Below are positions 35,531 through 47,000 of a stretch of DNA of 64,000 bases, piece after piece. The stretch is from contig JBCFYV010011135.1 of assembly GCA_039000515.1 (NCBI GenBank), positions 24,855,725 to 24,919,724 on the forward strand, written 5' to 3'. The translations under genes and the position numbers were made by a program. The notes below the pieces were generated by a model. That model searched no databases. It had not been told where the DNA came from and was given only the letters and a program-made list of their open reading frames with translations. The DNA is from Timema cristinae. Taxonomy: Eukaryota; Arthropoda; Insecta; Phasmatodea; Timematidae. Every line of letters begins with the position of its first letter. Position 1 is the first letter of the stretch.

Positions 35531-36622
35531 CGTTTTCAAAATAGTTTTAAGTCATTTCCGCTATAGTCAAAGTTAATAATATCTCGCTTTTACGCATGTG
35601 GTTGTAATCCTACACAGAATTCCACTCTCTCCCTCTTTATATGAAAATGCTGCTACACTTGATATAAATTATACCTTCATCTACCTTAGTACAATAGATA
35701 TACTAAAAGAGTAGTTATAACTTATAAAAAGGGGTATTAATACGCATTCAATTGAACTTAAAATCCTACTTTGATTTTCGAGAGTTGAGTTAAAAGAATC
35801 CACTTCATTAGGTGAAACACAATAACTTTTATTATTTGTTTTTTTTCCTCGAGCTCTTAATATTTAGATCTTGAAATACTTCCCCTACCTACCCCCTCCA
35901 CACCCTCGTCTACCGCATGAAATATATGAGGCCATTAATTTTTTTTATCCCGCTTTTTAACACCTAAAAAGATCTAAACGGTTATAATATAACGAAGGTA
36001 ATTTTCTTCTTAATTTTTTTTTACAGAGTTGAAAAGGGGGAAGGGGGGGAATTGGTCTAGTAAAAAAGTTAAAAGTAAGTCTAAGCACATTGTGAAGACA
36101 ATAAAAAAAAACACACTCTTCATGGAATTAATAACTGATCCACAAGAATTATTACTTAAGTTTAGATTTTCGAGGGAGGAACTATATATATAACAGGGGA
36201 AGTAATTAATGGATTGTTTTAATTATATCTAAATTAACAAAAGGGAGTGTTTTTCTGTACATTATGAGTATTGCACGATATCTACCGCACCCATCGTGTT
36301 AAAATTTTAAAATTATTAGCTCTTGTGCATGAACATGTGCCCCTCGAAACAGAAATTTTAAAATTTAGATTTGATTTTTTTTTTAATTAATTGAAAACTG
36401 GTTCGGAAGAAAAAAAAATAAAAAAAAATTGTTCGAACTGTTTGAAGCAAAGAAAAACGTTGCCGAGTGTAACCACGCAATGATAGTACCAAATAAAGTA
36501 AACTACAGTCCAATTTTCATAAGAAGATTTTTTTATAAAATAGGTCAAAATTACAGTTTTATAGTTACTGATGATATTTATCAAAAGTGACCTCTACAAA
36601 TAACATGACGAGGTATGTTATT
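35531..36622 (+). other. Intron C-D, AT-rich, no recognised content
   Basis: Includes poly-T and poly-A runs and a G-rich 'gaaaagggggaagggggggaa' patch near 36030. No exon or repeat family seen. Confidence 0.5.
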
Positions 36623-36637
36623 ATTAGCAATATAGTA

Positions 36638-36911
36638 GGTGACCTGGTGGTCTAGGGGTAAGGTGTCAGACTTCTGTGTTGGCGGCCGGGGTTCAATCCT
36701 CGGTCCCGACACAGATTTATCTGATTTCCAAACCCTTCCTTCACCTCTGACAAGACATCTTGTGAATGTGGGGAATTCCAGGCCTCCACCGTGGTTCGGA
36801 TTCCACGTTAAACTGTAGGTCCTCCATTTCATCTCACAATCACCCTACCCATTACACATTAGCGTAAGTGCGTATAACCCGAACGGGTATTAAGACGCGG
36901 TGCTAATAATA
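36638..36911 (+). repeat. SINE-1 copy inserted at the edge of a SINE-3
   Basis: Full head. ATTAGCAATA occurs at 36623-36632 and 36912-36921. Five extra bases (tagta) lie between the left duplicate and the head. The right duplicate is itself the start of the neighbouring antisense SINE-3, so this insertion is the younger. Confidence 0.85.
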
Positions 36912-37130
36912 ATTAGCAATAGATCTTATAGCCCGTTTGGGTTATATGCTTATGTACTAATTACTCCAGTAGTTTTAGGTATTAGGAAGATTTTATTTAA
37001 AAGTGTACCAGAATTTGCGTGGAGAATAATTGGAAAACCACCCTTGGAACACCCGACTGAGATTCGAACCTTTATATACCCGTCATCGGCATTCTAGTCT
37101 ACCTGGACCACGCTGCCACCGTAGCGGGTT
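36912..37130 (-). repeat. SINE-3 copy
   Basis: Antisense 'agcccgtttgggttatatgc', 'tttgcgtggagaataattgg', B box 'gagattcgaacctttat', head 'gaccacgctgccaccgtagcg'. Confidence 0.75.
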
Positions 37131-37134
37131 ATAA

Positions 37135-37228
37135 ATTAGTTTAAATATGACAGAGACCTCTTTTAACCATAATCTAAAACGCATTAGACAGGTCTCATGA
37201 TTGTCTAACAGATGGCATCACTAGCTCA
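37135..37228 (-). repeat. Single inverted copy of the 90-bp unit found at 46756
   Basis: On the minus strand: 'gatgccatctgttagacaat', 'tatggttaaaagaggtct' and 'gtcatatttaaac', in the order of the 46756-47000 units. A single copy here against three in tandem there shows that the unit is dispersed. Confidence 0.65.
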
Positions 37229-37409
37229 GTTTGAGTTAAAACTGTTATCTCCCCCTTTTTACCCAGTACCATTCATATCATCATCATCATCATCATCATC
37301 ATTATTATATGTATTTCTGTCTCTTATCAGCTCTGGTTATGATCCTCATTCAAGTCTCTCAATCCTGTGACACTCTCTTGATGTTTTCGTATCTGCCTCC
37401 AAACCTTGA

Positions 37410-37800
37410 TTGAATATGGCATCTACTATCTCCTCTTCTTCTTCCTCTCTATCTTCGCCTTCCTCTTCATCTCCATCTTCTTCTTCCTTTCTATCTTCGC
37501 CTTCCTCTTCCTCTATATTCTTCTTCCTCTTCCTCTCTATATTGTTCTTCCTCTTCATCTCTATCTTCTTCTTCCTCTCTATCTTCGCCTTCCTCTTCAT
37601 CTCTATATTCTTCTTCCTCTCTATCTTCGCCTTCCTCTTCATCTCTATATTCTTCTTCCTCTCTATCTTCGCCTTCCTCTTCATCTCTATATTCTTCTTC
37701 CTCTCTATCTTCGCCTTACTCTTCTCTCTATATTCTTCTTCCTCTCTATATTCTTCTTCCGCTTCCTCTCTATATTCTCCTTCCTCTTCCTCTTCATTTT
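37410..37800 (+). repeat. Pyrimidine-rich minisatellite, ~42-bp unit
   Basis: Units 'ttcttcctctctatcttcgc' then 'cttcctcttcatctctatat', best preserved at 37560-37720 and degenerate at the sides. The period is a multiple of 3, so Phe/Leu/Ser-rich and, on the other strand, Lys/Glu-rich frames stay open. It follows a short (ATC)n at ~37275-37300. Confidence 0.85.
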
Positions 37801-37884
37801 TCTCCCTCCTCTATTCCCGTATATGATTCCCTTCAATTGCAATCTTCAGTTGGCACTCCTTTTTATCATATTGTTTTAATTGAA

Positions 37885-38430
37885 AAAAATGATATTTGAA
37901 CGTGGGAATCAAACCCGTGACATCTGGCTTAGTACGCCCTTTCTCTGTACCAAATGAGCTATCCAGGAGTCTTCCCGTCCCGTGCCCGAGGCCATTCTTC
38001 ACTCATATTTTAAGGCAGAGTCTTTGATGGACGTGTGGAAACCGTCAGCTACTTATTAGTCATCAATTACTATCACGAGCTATCAGATAACGCAGGCACC
38101 TTCGACTCGGTGGGGATTTATACTGACAATAGTACAATTACAACTGTACTATTTATAATATTACTATCGTTGTACTATTGTCATAATAAATCCCTACCGA
38201 GTCGAAGGTGGCTGCGTCATCTGATAGCTCGAAATCTTAATAGCTCACACATTTGTAGACGATGATTCTCACACGTCCATCAGAGACTCTGCCTTAAAAT
38301 ATGAGTGAAGAATGACCCTGGCGCCGGACGATTCCTGGATAGCTCAATGGACGTACTAAGGCAAAGCTCCCGGGTTAATTTCCCTTGCACAGGTTCATTT
38401 TTCACTTTAAAGAATATGATATTTAGATGC
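37885..38430. repeat. SINE-5 foldback: inverted tRNA-like arms
   Basis: Left arm: antisense B box 'gggaatcaaaccc', antisense A box 'caaatgagctatcc', then 'cactcatattttaaggcaga' and 'atggacgtgtgga'. The right arm repeats the same blocks inverted, ending in a sense tRNA-like module 'tggatagctcaatgg' with 'gggttaatttccc'. The inner arms (38075-38138 against 38170-38232) are nearly identical and include CACCTTCGACTCGG and GACAATAGTACAA. The RNA would form a long hairpin. It ends ~120 bp before exon D. Confidence 0.75.
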
Positions 38431-38550
38431 TACTATAACCGTAACTGACAATTAATATAATAGCTTGGCTATTTAATCATTTCTTTCTTTTATTGTTTGT
38501 TCCTTTTTTTTTTTCCATTGACTGTGACCATTTTCTCCGTTGTTCTGCAG

Positions 38551-38770
38551 GGTGTGGGACCAGTGCAACGTGGTTCAGGACTACCTCACGGTGTACGACG
38601 GCAGTTCTACGACTGACCCCATCCTGGTGAGGCTCTGCGGAGGTGACGTGGTCCCAGACATCGTCAGCAGCGGTCCCAACATGCTCCTCGAGTTTCACAC
38701 GTCGCCGTTCGACAACCCTTTCCACCCCGTTCCACTCAGCTACCTACCTGGGTTCGAGCTGGAGGTTCAG
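38551..38770 (+). CDS. Exon D: second half of CUB 2
   Basis: 220 nt. Acceptor tgttctgcag, donor GTTCAG|gtaagt. It encodes VWDQCNVVQDYLTVYDGSST, then DPILVRLCGGDVVPDIVSSG, PNMLLEFHTSPFDNP and GFELEVQ. DYLTVYDG..., LCG and SSGPNMLLEFHT are textbook CUB strands; the aspartates of YLTVYDG are those used for calcium in Ca-binding CUB domains. The first base completes the Arg codon split with exon C. Frame intact. Confidence 0.92.
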
Positions 38771-38789
38771 GTAAGTTACACAGGATGAT

Positions 38790-38835
38790 CCTCTCCACCT
38801 CGTACCACTCAGCTACCTAGAGGTCCAGGTAAGAG
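38790..38835 (+). repeat. Degenerate duplicate of the exon D 3' end and donor
   Basis: 'ctctccacctcgtaccactc', 'agctacctagaggtccag|gt' and 'aagag' follow the exon's own 'ctttccaccccgttccactc', 'agctacctac...gaggttcag|gtaag', with ~13 bases deleted. The second donor, CAG|GTAAGA at 38829, is as good as the real one. Using it would add 58 nt with an early in-frame TGA. Confidence 0.75.
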
Positions 38836-38839
38836 AGAT

Positions 38840-39560
38840 ATATATTTGTGTATTTTTATCTATGGGGTCAACAAGTTCAATTCCCGGATTAAAAAAAAAA
38901 TTAGCACCGTAAAATACTTGGCTCGGATTTTCTGAGTTTTTTTTATCTTTTTAAGAAATCATCAGTTTTCATCCTCATTCTATCTTCAAAAGTGCGGATT
39001 TAGGGTATGCACTCAGTGGGGGCATCCTATTAACAGAATATGTTGTGGCAAATGTTGATAAATCGTTTAAAAGATGGACTTGTTGTTTACAATTGGAGCA
39101 AAGTAATCTGGCGGGGCGGGGGGAGGGAGGGTATGAATACTTTGATCTATTTTTGAAATATTTTAGAAACAAACCTGAATTGACACTTGGAGCAATGCTA
39201 CTCCGCCCATGGAATTAATAATAGGGCCACAAATACAAAATAAATGCTTGAAAAAAGTTATTTCTCTAAAAAAATTGACCAAAGTACACAAAAAATCAAT
39301 TTTCCAAATACAAGCGTTTTAAATTTCCACAAAAATATTATCTTATCATTTAAATTGTAGAAAAATTAGCTCTAAGTATCCTAGAGGGACAAAATTTGCT
39401 CTTATATGAGTTCTTAAACAAATGAACATAATTTTCTGAACACAACCATAGGCGATTGAGATCAAGCAAAATCAAACGAAGATTGACCAGACGAATTAAT
39501 TATTTTCCTTATAAAGATTAGGAAGTTAGGAAACAAAAATCAAACCAAGTTAGGCAGATA
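38840..39560 (+). other. Intron D-E start, unannotated
   Basis: AT-rich, with a G-rich patch at ~39110-39130 (GGCGGGGCGGGGGGAGGGAGG, broken by single bases). No exon recognised. Confidence 0.45.
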
Positions 39561-39561
39561 G

Positions 39562-40435
39562 CTATGACGTCAAGTTCGCCAAATCAGACACTTGGTACAG
39601 TTTCCTCGTTCGGAAGATGCAGCAAGGCTCATCAATCCCACAAACAACGTCGTCCCATTTGTAATCGAGAATGTCTTCTCTTTCTGGCCACTTCCATGCC
39701 TTTGAACCTTTGATCATTGTAGACACTTTGGCTGATTCTTCATTCAGGCTCAATATAAGGCCTGGATAAAAGGCGTCGTCACACTTAACTTTACAGTATT
39801 GACCGGGAAACTTCACCACAGGCTTGATGATTTGAACTGGTTCTGATGTATCAAGACTCGCACTAGTTCCTTGATATTTACTTCGGTATTATTCCTCATC
39901 TTCCAATTGCTTTTCACAATATTCCTCCAAAGTCTCGTCCTCGGAATCTTCACAGATATCATAAGGTACAGTTTCGCTGTCACTATCTTGTATTCTTCTT
40001 TTCCTTTGGCGTCACTGTGCAGTAGTTCCAGCACAGATTGATGGTCCTTCCTCTAATAAATCACACGAAGCAATGCTTTTCCACGAGGGAAAATTGAATT
40101 TCTTCCTTCTCCCTACATTTTTCTTTTTGGTATATTCCTCCCTTTTCTTATCCAAGCTGGGAAGGAAAGAATTCTGAATAGTCTTCTCATCAAAAACATA
40201 TTTTGTATTGAGGCGTTTCAGCAATGGTTCAACGTCAATCGGACAAATACCACAAGCCTTAAATCTGGACCGGAGATTTTCTGCAATGTCATCATCTGTT
40301 GTTTTTAACAACTGCTTAAGAAGTGGTGGCATGTCTTCTTTTTTTTATCAACTCATTTCCGTTAGCATCCTTCCATTCTGATAGGATCTGGCGCCATGTT
40401 CTTTTTACACCATCTTTATTTACTGACGCTCTGAA
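39562..40435 (-). pseudogene. pogo/Tigger-like (jerky-type) transposase, C-terminal relic
   Basis: Minus strand, in order: NKDGVKRTWRQILSEWKD, then a shift in an A-run near 40350, then MPPLLKQLLKTTDDDIAENL and RSRFKACGICPIDVEPLLKR. After a stop near 40017 come an acidic stretch and VKFPGQYCKVKCDDAFYPGL with DDVVCGIDEP. TWR..L..WK, PLL..L, (L)..GF.ACGI.P(I/L) and the acidic C-tail are the pattern of the region after the DDE catalytic core in pogo-family transposases. The catalytic core itself was not seen upstream (positions above 40435). At least two disruptions make it non-functional. Confidence 0.75.
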
Positions 40436-40689
40436 AACAATCAAAATCGAAAAACTCAAGTGAAATTCTGAATCAGCATCACATTCCTGTCAATATAGGA
40501 CTATTACTTGCCTGGTGTAGTGGTTGAACTCTCCCGCAGACACGAATTTTCGCGAAATTTTTAGAAACAAATTTTTCTAGTATTCACTGAAAAGCCCAGA
40601 TAACGTGGATGTAACAGTTATGGAAGGTAATGTTACTAAGAGAATTTTTCTACACTCGTGCTCAATAAACCAAGTACTGGAGCGCTAGT

Positions 40690-40860
40690 GTTGGACAAAG
40701 GCCTTTGTGTGACTTCACCGTTAAAAATTTTCACGTTGGCTCCTTCCACTCAAATGCGGGTATATTTCATATAAATTTTACCTCTCTCATCCCTAACTGT
40801 TTAGCATTATTACATATAATCTTTATACAGACCTAATAGGTATTAAGAACGTTGTTAAAC
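40690..40860 (+). repeat. SINE-3 body fragment
   Basis: 'ctccttccactcaaatgcgg', 'tataaattttacctctctca' and a decayed tail. No head recognised. Confidence 0.45.
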
Positions 40861-41404
40861 CAAACAAATTTTTAAAAAAATGGGATAATCGGTTCGGTAT
40901 ATAAAAAGAGAAAACTGGAGAGAAAAAAATCTCAAATTTTTATAATTTAAAGATATATTGAGGCTCGTTTTGGACAATAATGGATTCTCCCAAAACTTTT
41001 TTTTTTTTGTAGAATGAGAAAAAGTGTGGTAGAAAGGGGGGGAGGGTAAAAAATATTTTGGTGTGAAGGCAACATTATTGCGATGACACAGCTGTGCGGT
41101 TCTACCACCACACTGGAATTTCAATTCCCCCCCTTTTCTCTCCAACCCTCCAGCCACGCACAAACGTATATAAAAGATATATTCGCGTAAGGATATATTT
41201 ATATTATGTATCTATAAGATAACATAGCTTTTTTTTTTCAGTGCATGAGCCTTTCAGGGATTTTCATTATATATATATTATATATATATAATATGGCTGA
41301 GGAGAGACGGGAAATTTGTATTTGATACAAGCAACAACAAAAATATATAAATTTGTCAGGAGAAAAACCAACTATGACACAGTTTTTTATAGCAACGTGT
41401 GTTA
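40861..41404 (+). other. Intron D-E, AT-rich with a TA palindrome at ~41265-41295
   Basis: Poly-T tracts, a C-rich 'ttcccccccttttctctcc' patch and an alternating TA stretch. No gene content. Confidence 0.45.
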
Positions 41405-41632
41405 GAACCTCTTCAGCTTATAATTATATGTATTAATTACACTACCAAATGATATAGGGATGATGAGAGACAAATTAAGAGAAAGTGTACCTGCATTTGC
41501 ATGGAGAGAGAGAGAGTGAAAAACCATTAAAAGAAAACTGATCCGACCGGGATCGAACCATGATATCTTTGATGATGGTTGTCTAGTCTATTGCGAGCTT
41601 GACACCTTATATCATGCTGCCACTGAAGCAGT
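41405..41632 (-). repeat. SINE-3 copy
   Basis: Antisense 'ttatatgtattaattacact', 'gtacctgcatttgcatggag', B box 'gggatcgaaccatgatat', head 'atcatgctgccactgaagca'. An expanded GAGAGAGA lies within the body. Confidence 0.65.
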
Positions 41633-41754
41633 TATTACACAATAAATTTTAACATTTTTTTACAATAATTCCTCTATTTAATACCCCTAATATTTATTAT
41701 GAATAGTTATATTTGACATCCAGAGAATATCATTAAATCTACTTTCATTTATTC

Positions 41755-41835
41755 TGAAAATTGAAAAATGATACCTGAACACGGGAATAAAACCCGGCTC
41801 CATGTCTCATTTTTCAATTTTCAGAATATGATATC
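41755..41835 (-). repeat. SINE-5 end fragment with small inverted repeat
   Basis: 'aattgaaaaatgatacctga' and 'cgggaataaaacccggctcc', followed by an inverted 'catttttcaattttcagaat'. The arms 'attctgaaaattgaaaaatg' and its complement are perfect over 20 bp. Confidence 0.5.
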
Positions 41836-42872
41836 TAGATGGAGAATTCATCACTGAAAAGCATAAATAATAGCTTCGGATATTTGATTCTTACTTTCAT
41901 TTATTCATACGCAAAGCCATGTGATCTGTAGCTGTCACTTTTAATAGATATATATTATTTTTTAGCACTGTGTTTTATTTCTTGTTCGGTCCACACATGG
42001 GGATGTGCTTGTATGGTTGCCACGTACTGGAAAAGACAAGGAATTTTTTGTGTCCAGTAAAAACCGGGAAAATAGATAATAAAAAAAAAACTAGTAAAAA
42101 TATTGACATACTTGTTTCTTTGGGACATTTAACTGAAAGCTTTTAAAAAAGAATGTCCTTGGATGGACATAAAAGTGAGATGAGGAATTAATATCGTTCA
42201 TTATCTCAGACCCAACTCAGTCCCGGCTCGCGCGAGGTTTGGGAGTAAAAGGGAAAGGGAAATACAAGAAATGTGTGCAGTACATTCGTATTTGAATGAT
42301 TACTCGACATTTCCGCGGTGACGATGGGGACAAAGCGACAAAGTTTCTTGTTAATAACTACAGTATGTCCTGTTATGACAGAATGAAGATTTGTGAACAG
42401 TGCTTATCTATGAAGACATTCTAAAATGGCCAAAAAACGGCCTTTTCAATGCAGTTTTTATCCAAATGTCATTTAATATTTGTACAATGTTCAGTATTAG
42501 AGACTTCTATTAACTCTTTATCTCCATTAATGTTTAATCAGAAATGATCCATGTTTAATAGTGTTGGTGTAAATTTACTATTTCTAACCGACTGTATCAC
42601 AGAGTTGTTGGGCATGTGATGCACGTTGATTCAAACATTTCTTTAAACAAGGGTTGTGCAGTGACAGAATATGTATTTTCCCATCAGTCTTATACTATCC
42701 TGCTTTAAATATAAGTTACATGACATCACAATTAGTCAATTTAGTGAGAAATAACATTTTATCACTTTTTTCTTCAATTTAATCTTCCCTGGAAAATTAG
42801 AATTCCTTCTGAAAAACCCAAAAAACAGGAAGTTTGGTAACTATAAAATAGTGGTGACCCTTCCCTAACTAA
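41836..42872 (+). other. Intron D-E, unannotated; possible old transposon at 42016-42840
   Basis: The ends 'tggttgccac' and (complement) 'tagttaccaa' resemble a decayed terminal inverted repeat, and the interior has a mixed-composition stretch with short frames (for example KFLVNNYSMSCYDRMKICEQ). No family was recognised and no target duplication was found. Confidence 0.25.
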
Positions 42873-43065
42873 TTTTAATTGGGTTAAGGATAGAATATAA
42901 TATAAATGTACCCGCATTTTCTTGGGTAGAAATAGGGAAATCATTTAGAAGGGTAATAAACCTTATTACAGGAGACCGGAATTCAAACCCCCAATCCCTC
43001 CGTCTCCCAAAAATACAGTTCTAACGTGACAATAACTCATTATACCGTGCGATCACTTATCCGTT
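42873..43065 (-). repeat. SINE-3 copy, degenerate
   Basis: 'aattgggttaaggatagaat', 'aaatgtacccgcattttctt', B box 'cggaattcaaacccccaat', head 'cattataccgtgcgatcact'. Confidence 0.6.
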
Positions 43066-43944
43066 TTTTAGAAACTATCGTTAAAAATCAAATTATTTAA
43101 TTTGTTGTTTCTCAAATAAAACTTAGCTCTAAAAAAAGTTGGATGAATTGACCTAAATCAGCCGAGCTTGATAAAATATATAACTCCATCCCAAACAGTT
43201 TCCAGCGCTCCACGTGCCCCTTAATATTCCCCTCCCCCCCCTCCTCTTCTCTCTAACACATTCTTCTTCATCCCCTTAACCCATCCCTTACCCTTTTTAC
43301 TGTAAAAAAAAAAAAAGTAACTTATCTTTTGAGTCCAGACTTCGAAAGCTAAGGCAAAGGACGAAGAGTCCTTGCATTATTTAATGTTTCGGAATAAGGC
43401 GTAAAGGAGGGTAGGTTGGGAGCTAGGAGGGGACAAGGGAAGGAGATTCAGGGGGGCGCGAGGGGGGGTTGTACAAAAAAGGCTCCTATACAATATGCAT
43501 GGGTGAATGGACTATTTATCCCAAATGCTTTTAAAATGCATGTAAGAGCCCACAGAAAGTATATGGGGTGGTTGGAAAGAGGTGGGGGGGGTGAGTTGGT
43601 TGGGGGGTTGGAAGTCACAAGAACGCAAGGCGAGACATGAATAGCCCTTCCGTTTTTTTCTTTTTAATCTTATTTATTTCTACTTTTTTTTTCTACGACA
43701 GTTTATATGTTAAAGATTTTTGCTGTCTTCTACTCTTCCCCCCCCCCTCCCCCCTCGTTTATCGTTTATGTGTGTTTTGTAATTTATTTAAAAAAAAATC
43801 TTTTTTATTTTGTTATAGGCATACATTTATTTTTAAAATGTATTACTTAGTTTTACTTTCATATACAAAAAAAAAAAAGAAATTTGGGTTCATAGGAATG
43901 TGATCAGTAAAATATGAAAACAGTTATAATTTTTAACGATTACA
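43066..43944 (+). other. Intron D-E, with C-rich and G-rich low-complexity tracts
   Basis: C-runs at ~43225-43245 and 43738-43755; G-runs at 43425-43460 and 43580-43610 that could form imperfect quadruplexes. The open frames here are products of the skewed composition. Confidence 0.45.
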
Positions 43945-44150
43945 TTGTATCCTAATACCCAACCAGACTACCAGAATATTTACCCAGATGGAGAAGGCAA
44001 CATTTCAGAAGAAACGTACCCGCATTTACTTTGAGAAAAGTGAGAAACCATTTATTAAAAAAATAAATATCTACACCTAGCCGGGATTCCAACCCAAATC
44101 TTTTAAACAAAGGTATTACAGACTATATGAGCTTGGCGTGGGTCCGATAA
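43945..44150 (-). repeat. SINE-3 copy, degenerate
   Basis: 'aaacgtacccgcatttactt' with the body order kept, B box 'cgggattccaacccaaatc', weak head 'gagcttggcgtgggtccgat'. Confidence 0.5.
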
Positions 44151-44909
44151 GTATTACTATCCACTGCTCGTAATTTTAAAAATTATATTCAAATTTTATG
44201 TTTATTTATAAAATAAATAATTTGTGTGCTGTTGAGTTGTCTTGTGTGTCCCTGTTTTGTTTTTTTTAATTTTGTTTTGTTATGTAATTTCTATTTTTAT
44301 TTTTTATGTTTCCTTTCTTACATTTTGAGTTTTATTTTTTTACATTGTCGTTCTTTTCATTAATTTTTCTTCTCTTTTGATCGTTACTTGTTCTCATTAC
44401 CTCTTTCATTAAGAGACCATAGTAGTCTTCCTTACCAGGGCGAAAAGGGGTAAGGAATGAAGGGGGGGAGGGATTTACCTTTGCCCCCTAGCGTCAGAAA
44501 ATTATGCAACTTGCGTTAACCTCTTTCTCTACCCCCTCCCCCTTTTTTTTTACAAAGACGAGATCATTTGTAAAAGCGAAAATGAGGTTGTCGGAAATAT
44601 TTTGCGTCTCTCTTTTTTTTTTTGTGGGGGGCAGGGGGGAATAAGGGTTATCTGGGAAGAAATAGAGGTTGTTTTTATTTAGTAAAGAATGTTTGTTTTT
44701 AATGTTTAATATTTTTATATAGAGTATGATATATATATAATTTGAAAATCTTTTGATTTAGTATAATCGATAATTATATATTTAAATTCTATCATACAAT
44801 TTTATTTAAAAAACAAAGGTTTTTTTTTTAAAAAAAATTCAAGTTTCAACAAACAAATAAAATTCAATTCCTCTAAAACCTGTTCATTTTTATAAATGGA
44901 ATATAATTA

Positions 44910-45110
44910 CGATCCGCATCGGTGAACACGAGGTCTAAGACGTCATACCCATATGATTTGTAGCTGTTTCGGATTTTGGGGTTTGGAGTCCGGTTGGTTG
45001 TACTAAGGGTTATTTTTCATAAATGGATATCCACGAAAATGTTGGTATATTTTCTCTAAATTTTACCTCACTTATGTGTGTGTGTTTGTGTGTGTGTGTG
45101 TAAGGAGGGG
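44910..45110 (+). repeat. SINE-3 copy followed by (TG)n and poly-G
   Basis: Head 'gatccgcatcggtgaacacg', B box 'ggggtttggagtccggttgg', body 'ccacgaaaatgttggtatat'. The tail is replaced by a TG microsatellite and a G run. Confidence 0.5.
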
Positions 45111-45289
45111 GGGGGGTGTTTAACGCATAAAGATTGATTTGTGAATCTTAGACAAGCTTTAAATAGTAGGTTTTTGATAAGAATAGAAGGAGAAGAAATA
45201 AGCACGTTGATTTTAATCTATGAGCCCTTTTTCCTACTTTTTTCTCTTTAAAATATTGTTGCGTAGTTACATCATACATTTTTTCAACA

Positions 45290-45535
45290 AGCTCGTCTGA
45301 TACATTAGCTAAGTTAGTAGCGTGTTTATCTATTGATTTGAAGGTCCCGGGCTCGATTCTTGACATGGCTGGAAAAATGTATAATTGTAATGTAGAAATG
45401 TGGGTTTTCCCTTCATAGTAGATAAATTAAATGTCGGGGGGCTGGATGTTGTCTCCGTTCTAGATTTAAGTTAATTATAAGGCATGAGCTGATATAATCA
45501 GTCATTTTAGAAAGCCCACGTTAAATACCTCAATT
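45290..45535 (+). repeat. SINE-6 copy
   Basis: tRNA-like head 'ttagctaagttagtagcgtg' with B box 'cccgggctcgattcttg'. The body 'gtagaaatgtgggttttccc' and 'tgttgtctccgttctagatt' is followed by 'aagcccacgttaaatacctc' and poly-T. The terminal 'cacgttaaatacctc' is the same as that of SINE-4, so these two families also share a 3' end. Confidence 0.65.
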
Positions 45536-46755
45536 TTTTTTTTTTTTTTTTTTAAGTTTTAGTCTCATATAGTCATATTTTAATCAGCATTTACATGACC
45601 CTTAAATATGATAAAAAGTTAAATTTTATTTATCATATACTATCCACGATCTAAAGCAGGTGTTGGCAACAGGTCGATCATTATCAGACGATCGCTTAAT
45701 AAAACTACGTCGTCATTAAAATTTTAACTTTGAGTATTTAAATTTTCGATTAATAACACATAATATTTAAGTATGAACAAAATATCCTTGATCGATCATA
45801 TTATACTTGACATCATCTCTGAGAGAAATTCATGGTTACTATTGTGAAACAGTGTTGTCATGTGATCAATCTTCCTTTAAATATGACAAATTTTGCAACG
45901 CTGGTTAGTAGAGGTTGCCAGTAGCTCTTTTTAACCCAGCATACCACCTTCAGACACAACTAAGAGTGAGGAGATTTGGCAACAGTTATCTGAAAGAGAG
46001 CGAAGATAAAGCTTTTTTCTTAAGATCTGCAGTTCCCTTAGAGGTGATATTAAGTATAGGTAGTATTATACGGAATTTAAATATTTTAATATTATAAATT
46101 GGACGTTCGAATCTTTAAATTCCTCAAATTCTATGCTAGCCGAGGGATTCAAGATTCGTAAAAAGTCGAAAAAATAGTATTTTTATTACTATCAATAATA
46201 TTTTGACTTCATATAACAATTTTAAGGAATTGGTAAAAGTAAATATATAGAGACTTGTGTAGTTTGGAGATTAACAAAATAACAACAAAAAATCTTAATG
46301 GTATTAATAAAATTAATTCACCAAAAAAAGTATGCTTTTGTTTATGACGAAATAGGCATGACAAAAAAATAGCATTTTTCACTGGTACCAATAGAAAGAA
46401 AACTTTTTTTAAGTCAAATTTTAAATATGTTCTTTTTAACTGAAACTCTCCCATTTTTAAAGATTCGAGGATTTAAATTTTTTATTTAAGATTCCAAAGA
46501 AAATATAAGGTAAGTATTAGAGAAATATAAGATTCTACCCAATTATATTAAATTCGAAAATGTTATTTCATTTATTCTTTCTTTATTTTTTCCATTAAAT
46601 ATTAAGACGTATTGGAAAAAATAATCCAAAGTTGAGTGGAGAAATGAGGGATGAGCACGGGACCTTTGATAAGTTTATAAGTAGGTTAGGGTCCAAAATT
46701 CAATTTTAAGGGTAGAGGGGGAAAAGGTAGAAAGTTCAATCTATGCTCAAATTGA
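45536..46755 (+). other. Intron D-E, AT-rich, no recognised content
   Basis: Poly-T run at 45535-45553. The remaining ~1.2 kb has no assignable element. Confidence 0.45.
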
Positions 46756-47000
46756 GTTAGTGCTGCCATATGTAAGACAATCACGAGAACTTTATAATGA
46801 ACGTTTTACTATGGTTAAAAAAGGTCTTTGTCATATTTAAATTTAGTTAGTGCTGCCATCTGTTAGACAATCATAGGACCTTTCTAAAGAACGTTTTACT
46901 ATGGTTAAAAAAGGTCTTTGTCATATTTAAATTTAGTTAGTGCTGCCATCTGTTAGACAATCATAAGGCCTTTATAATGAACTATAGATTATATTTAAAA
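46756..47000 (+). repeat. 90-bp tandem repeat, three copies
   Basis: 'gttagtgctgccatctgtta' blocks start 90 bp apart (TGCTGCC at 46761, 46851 and 46941), with 'atggttaaaaaaggtctttg' and 'tcatatttaaatttagt' between them. Copies 2 and 3 are nearly identical. Confidence 0.88.
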
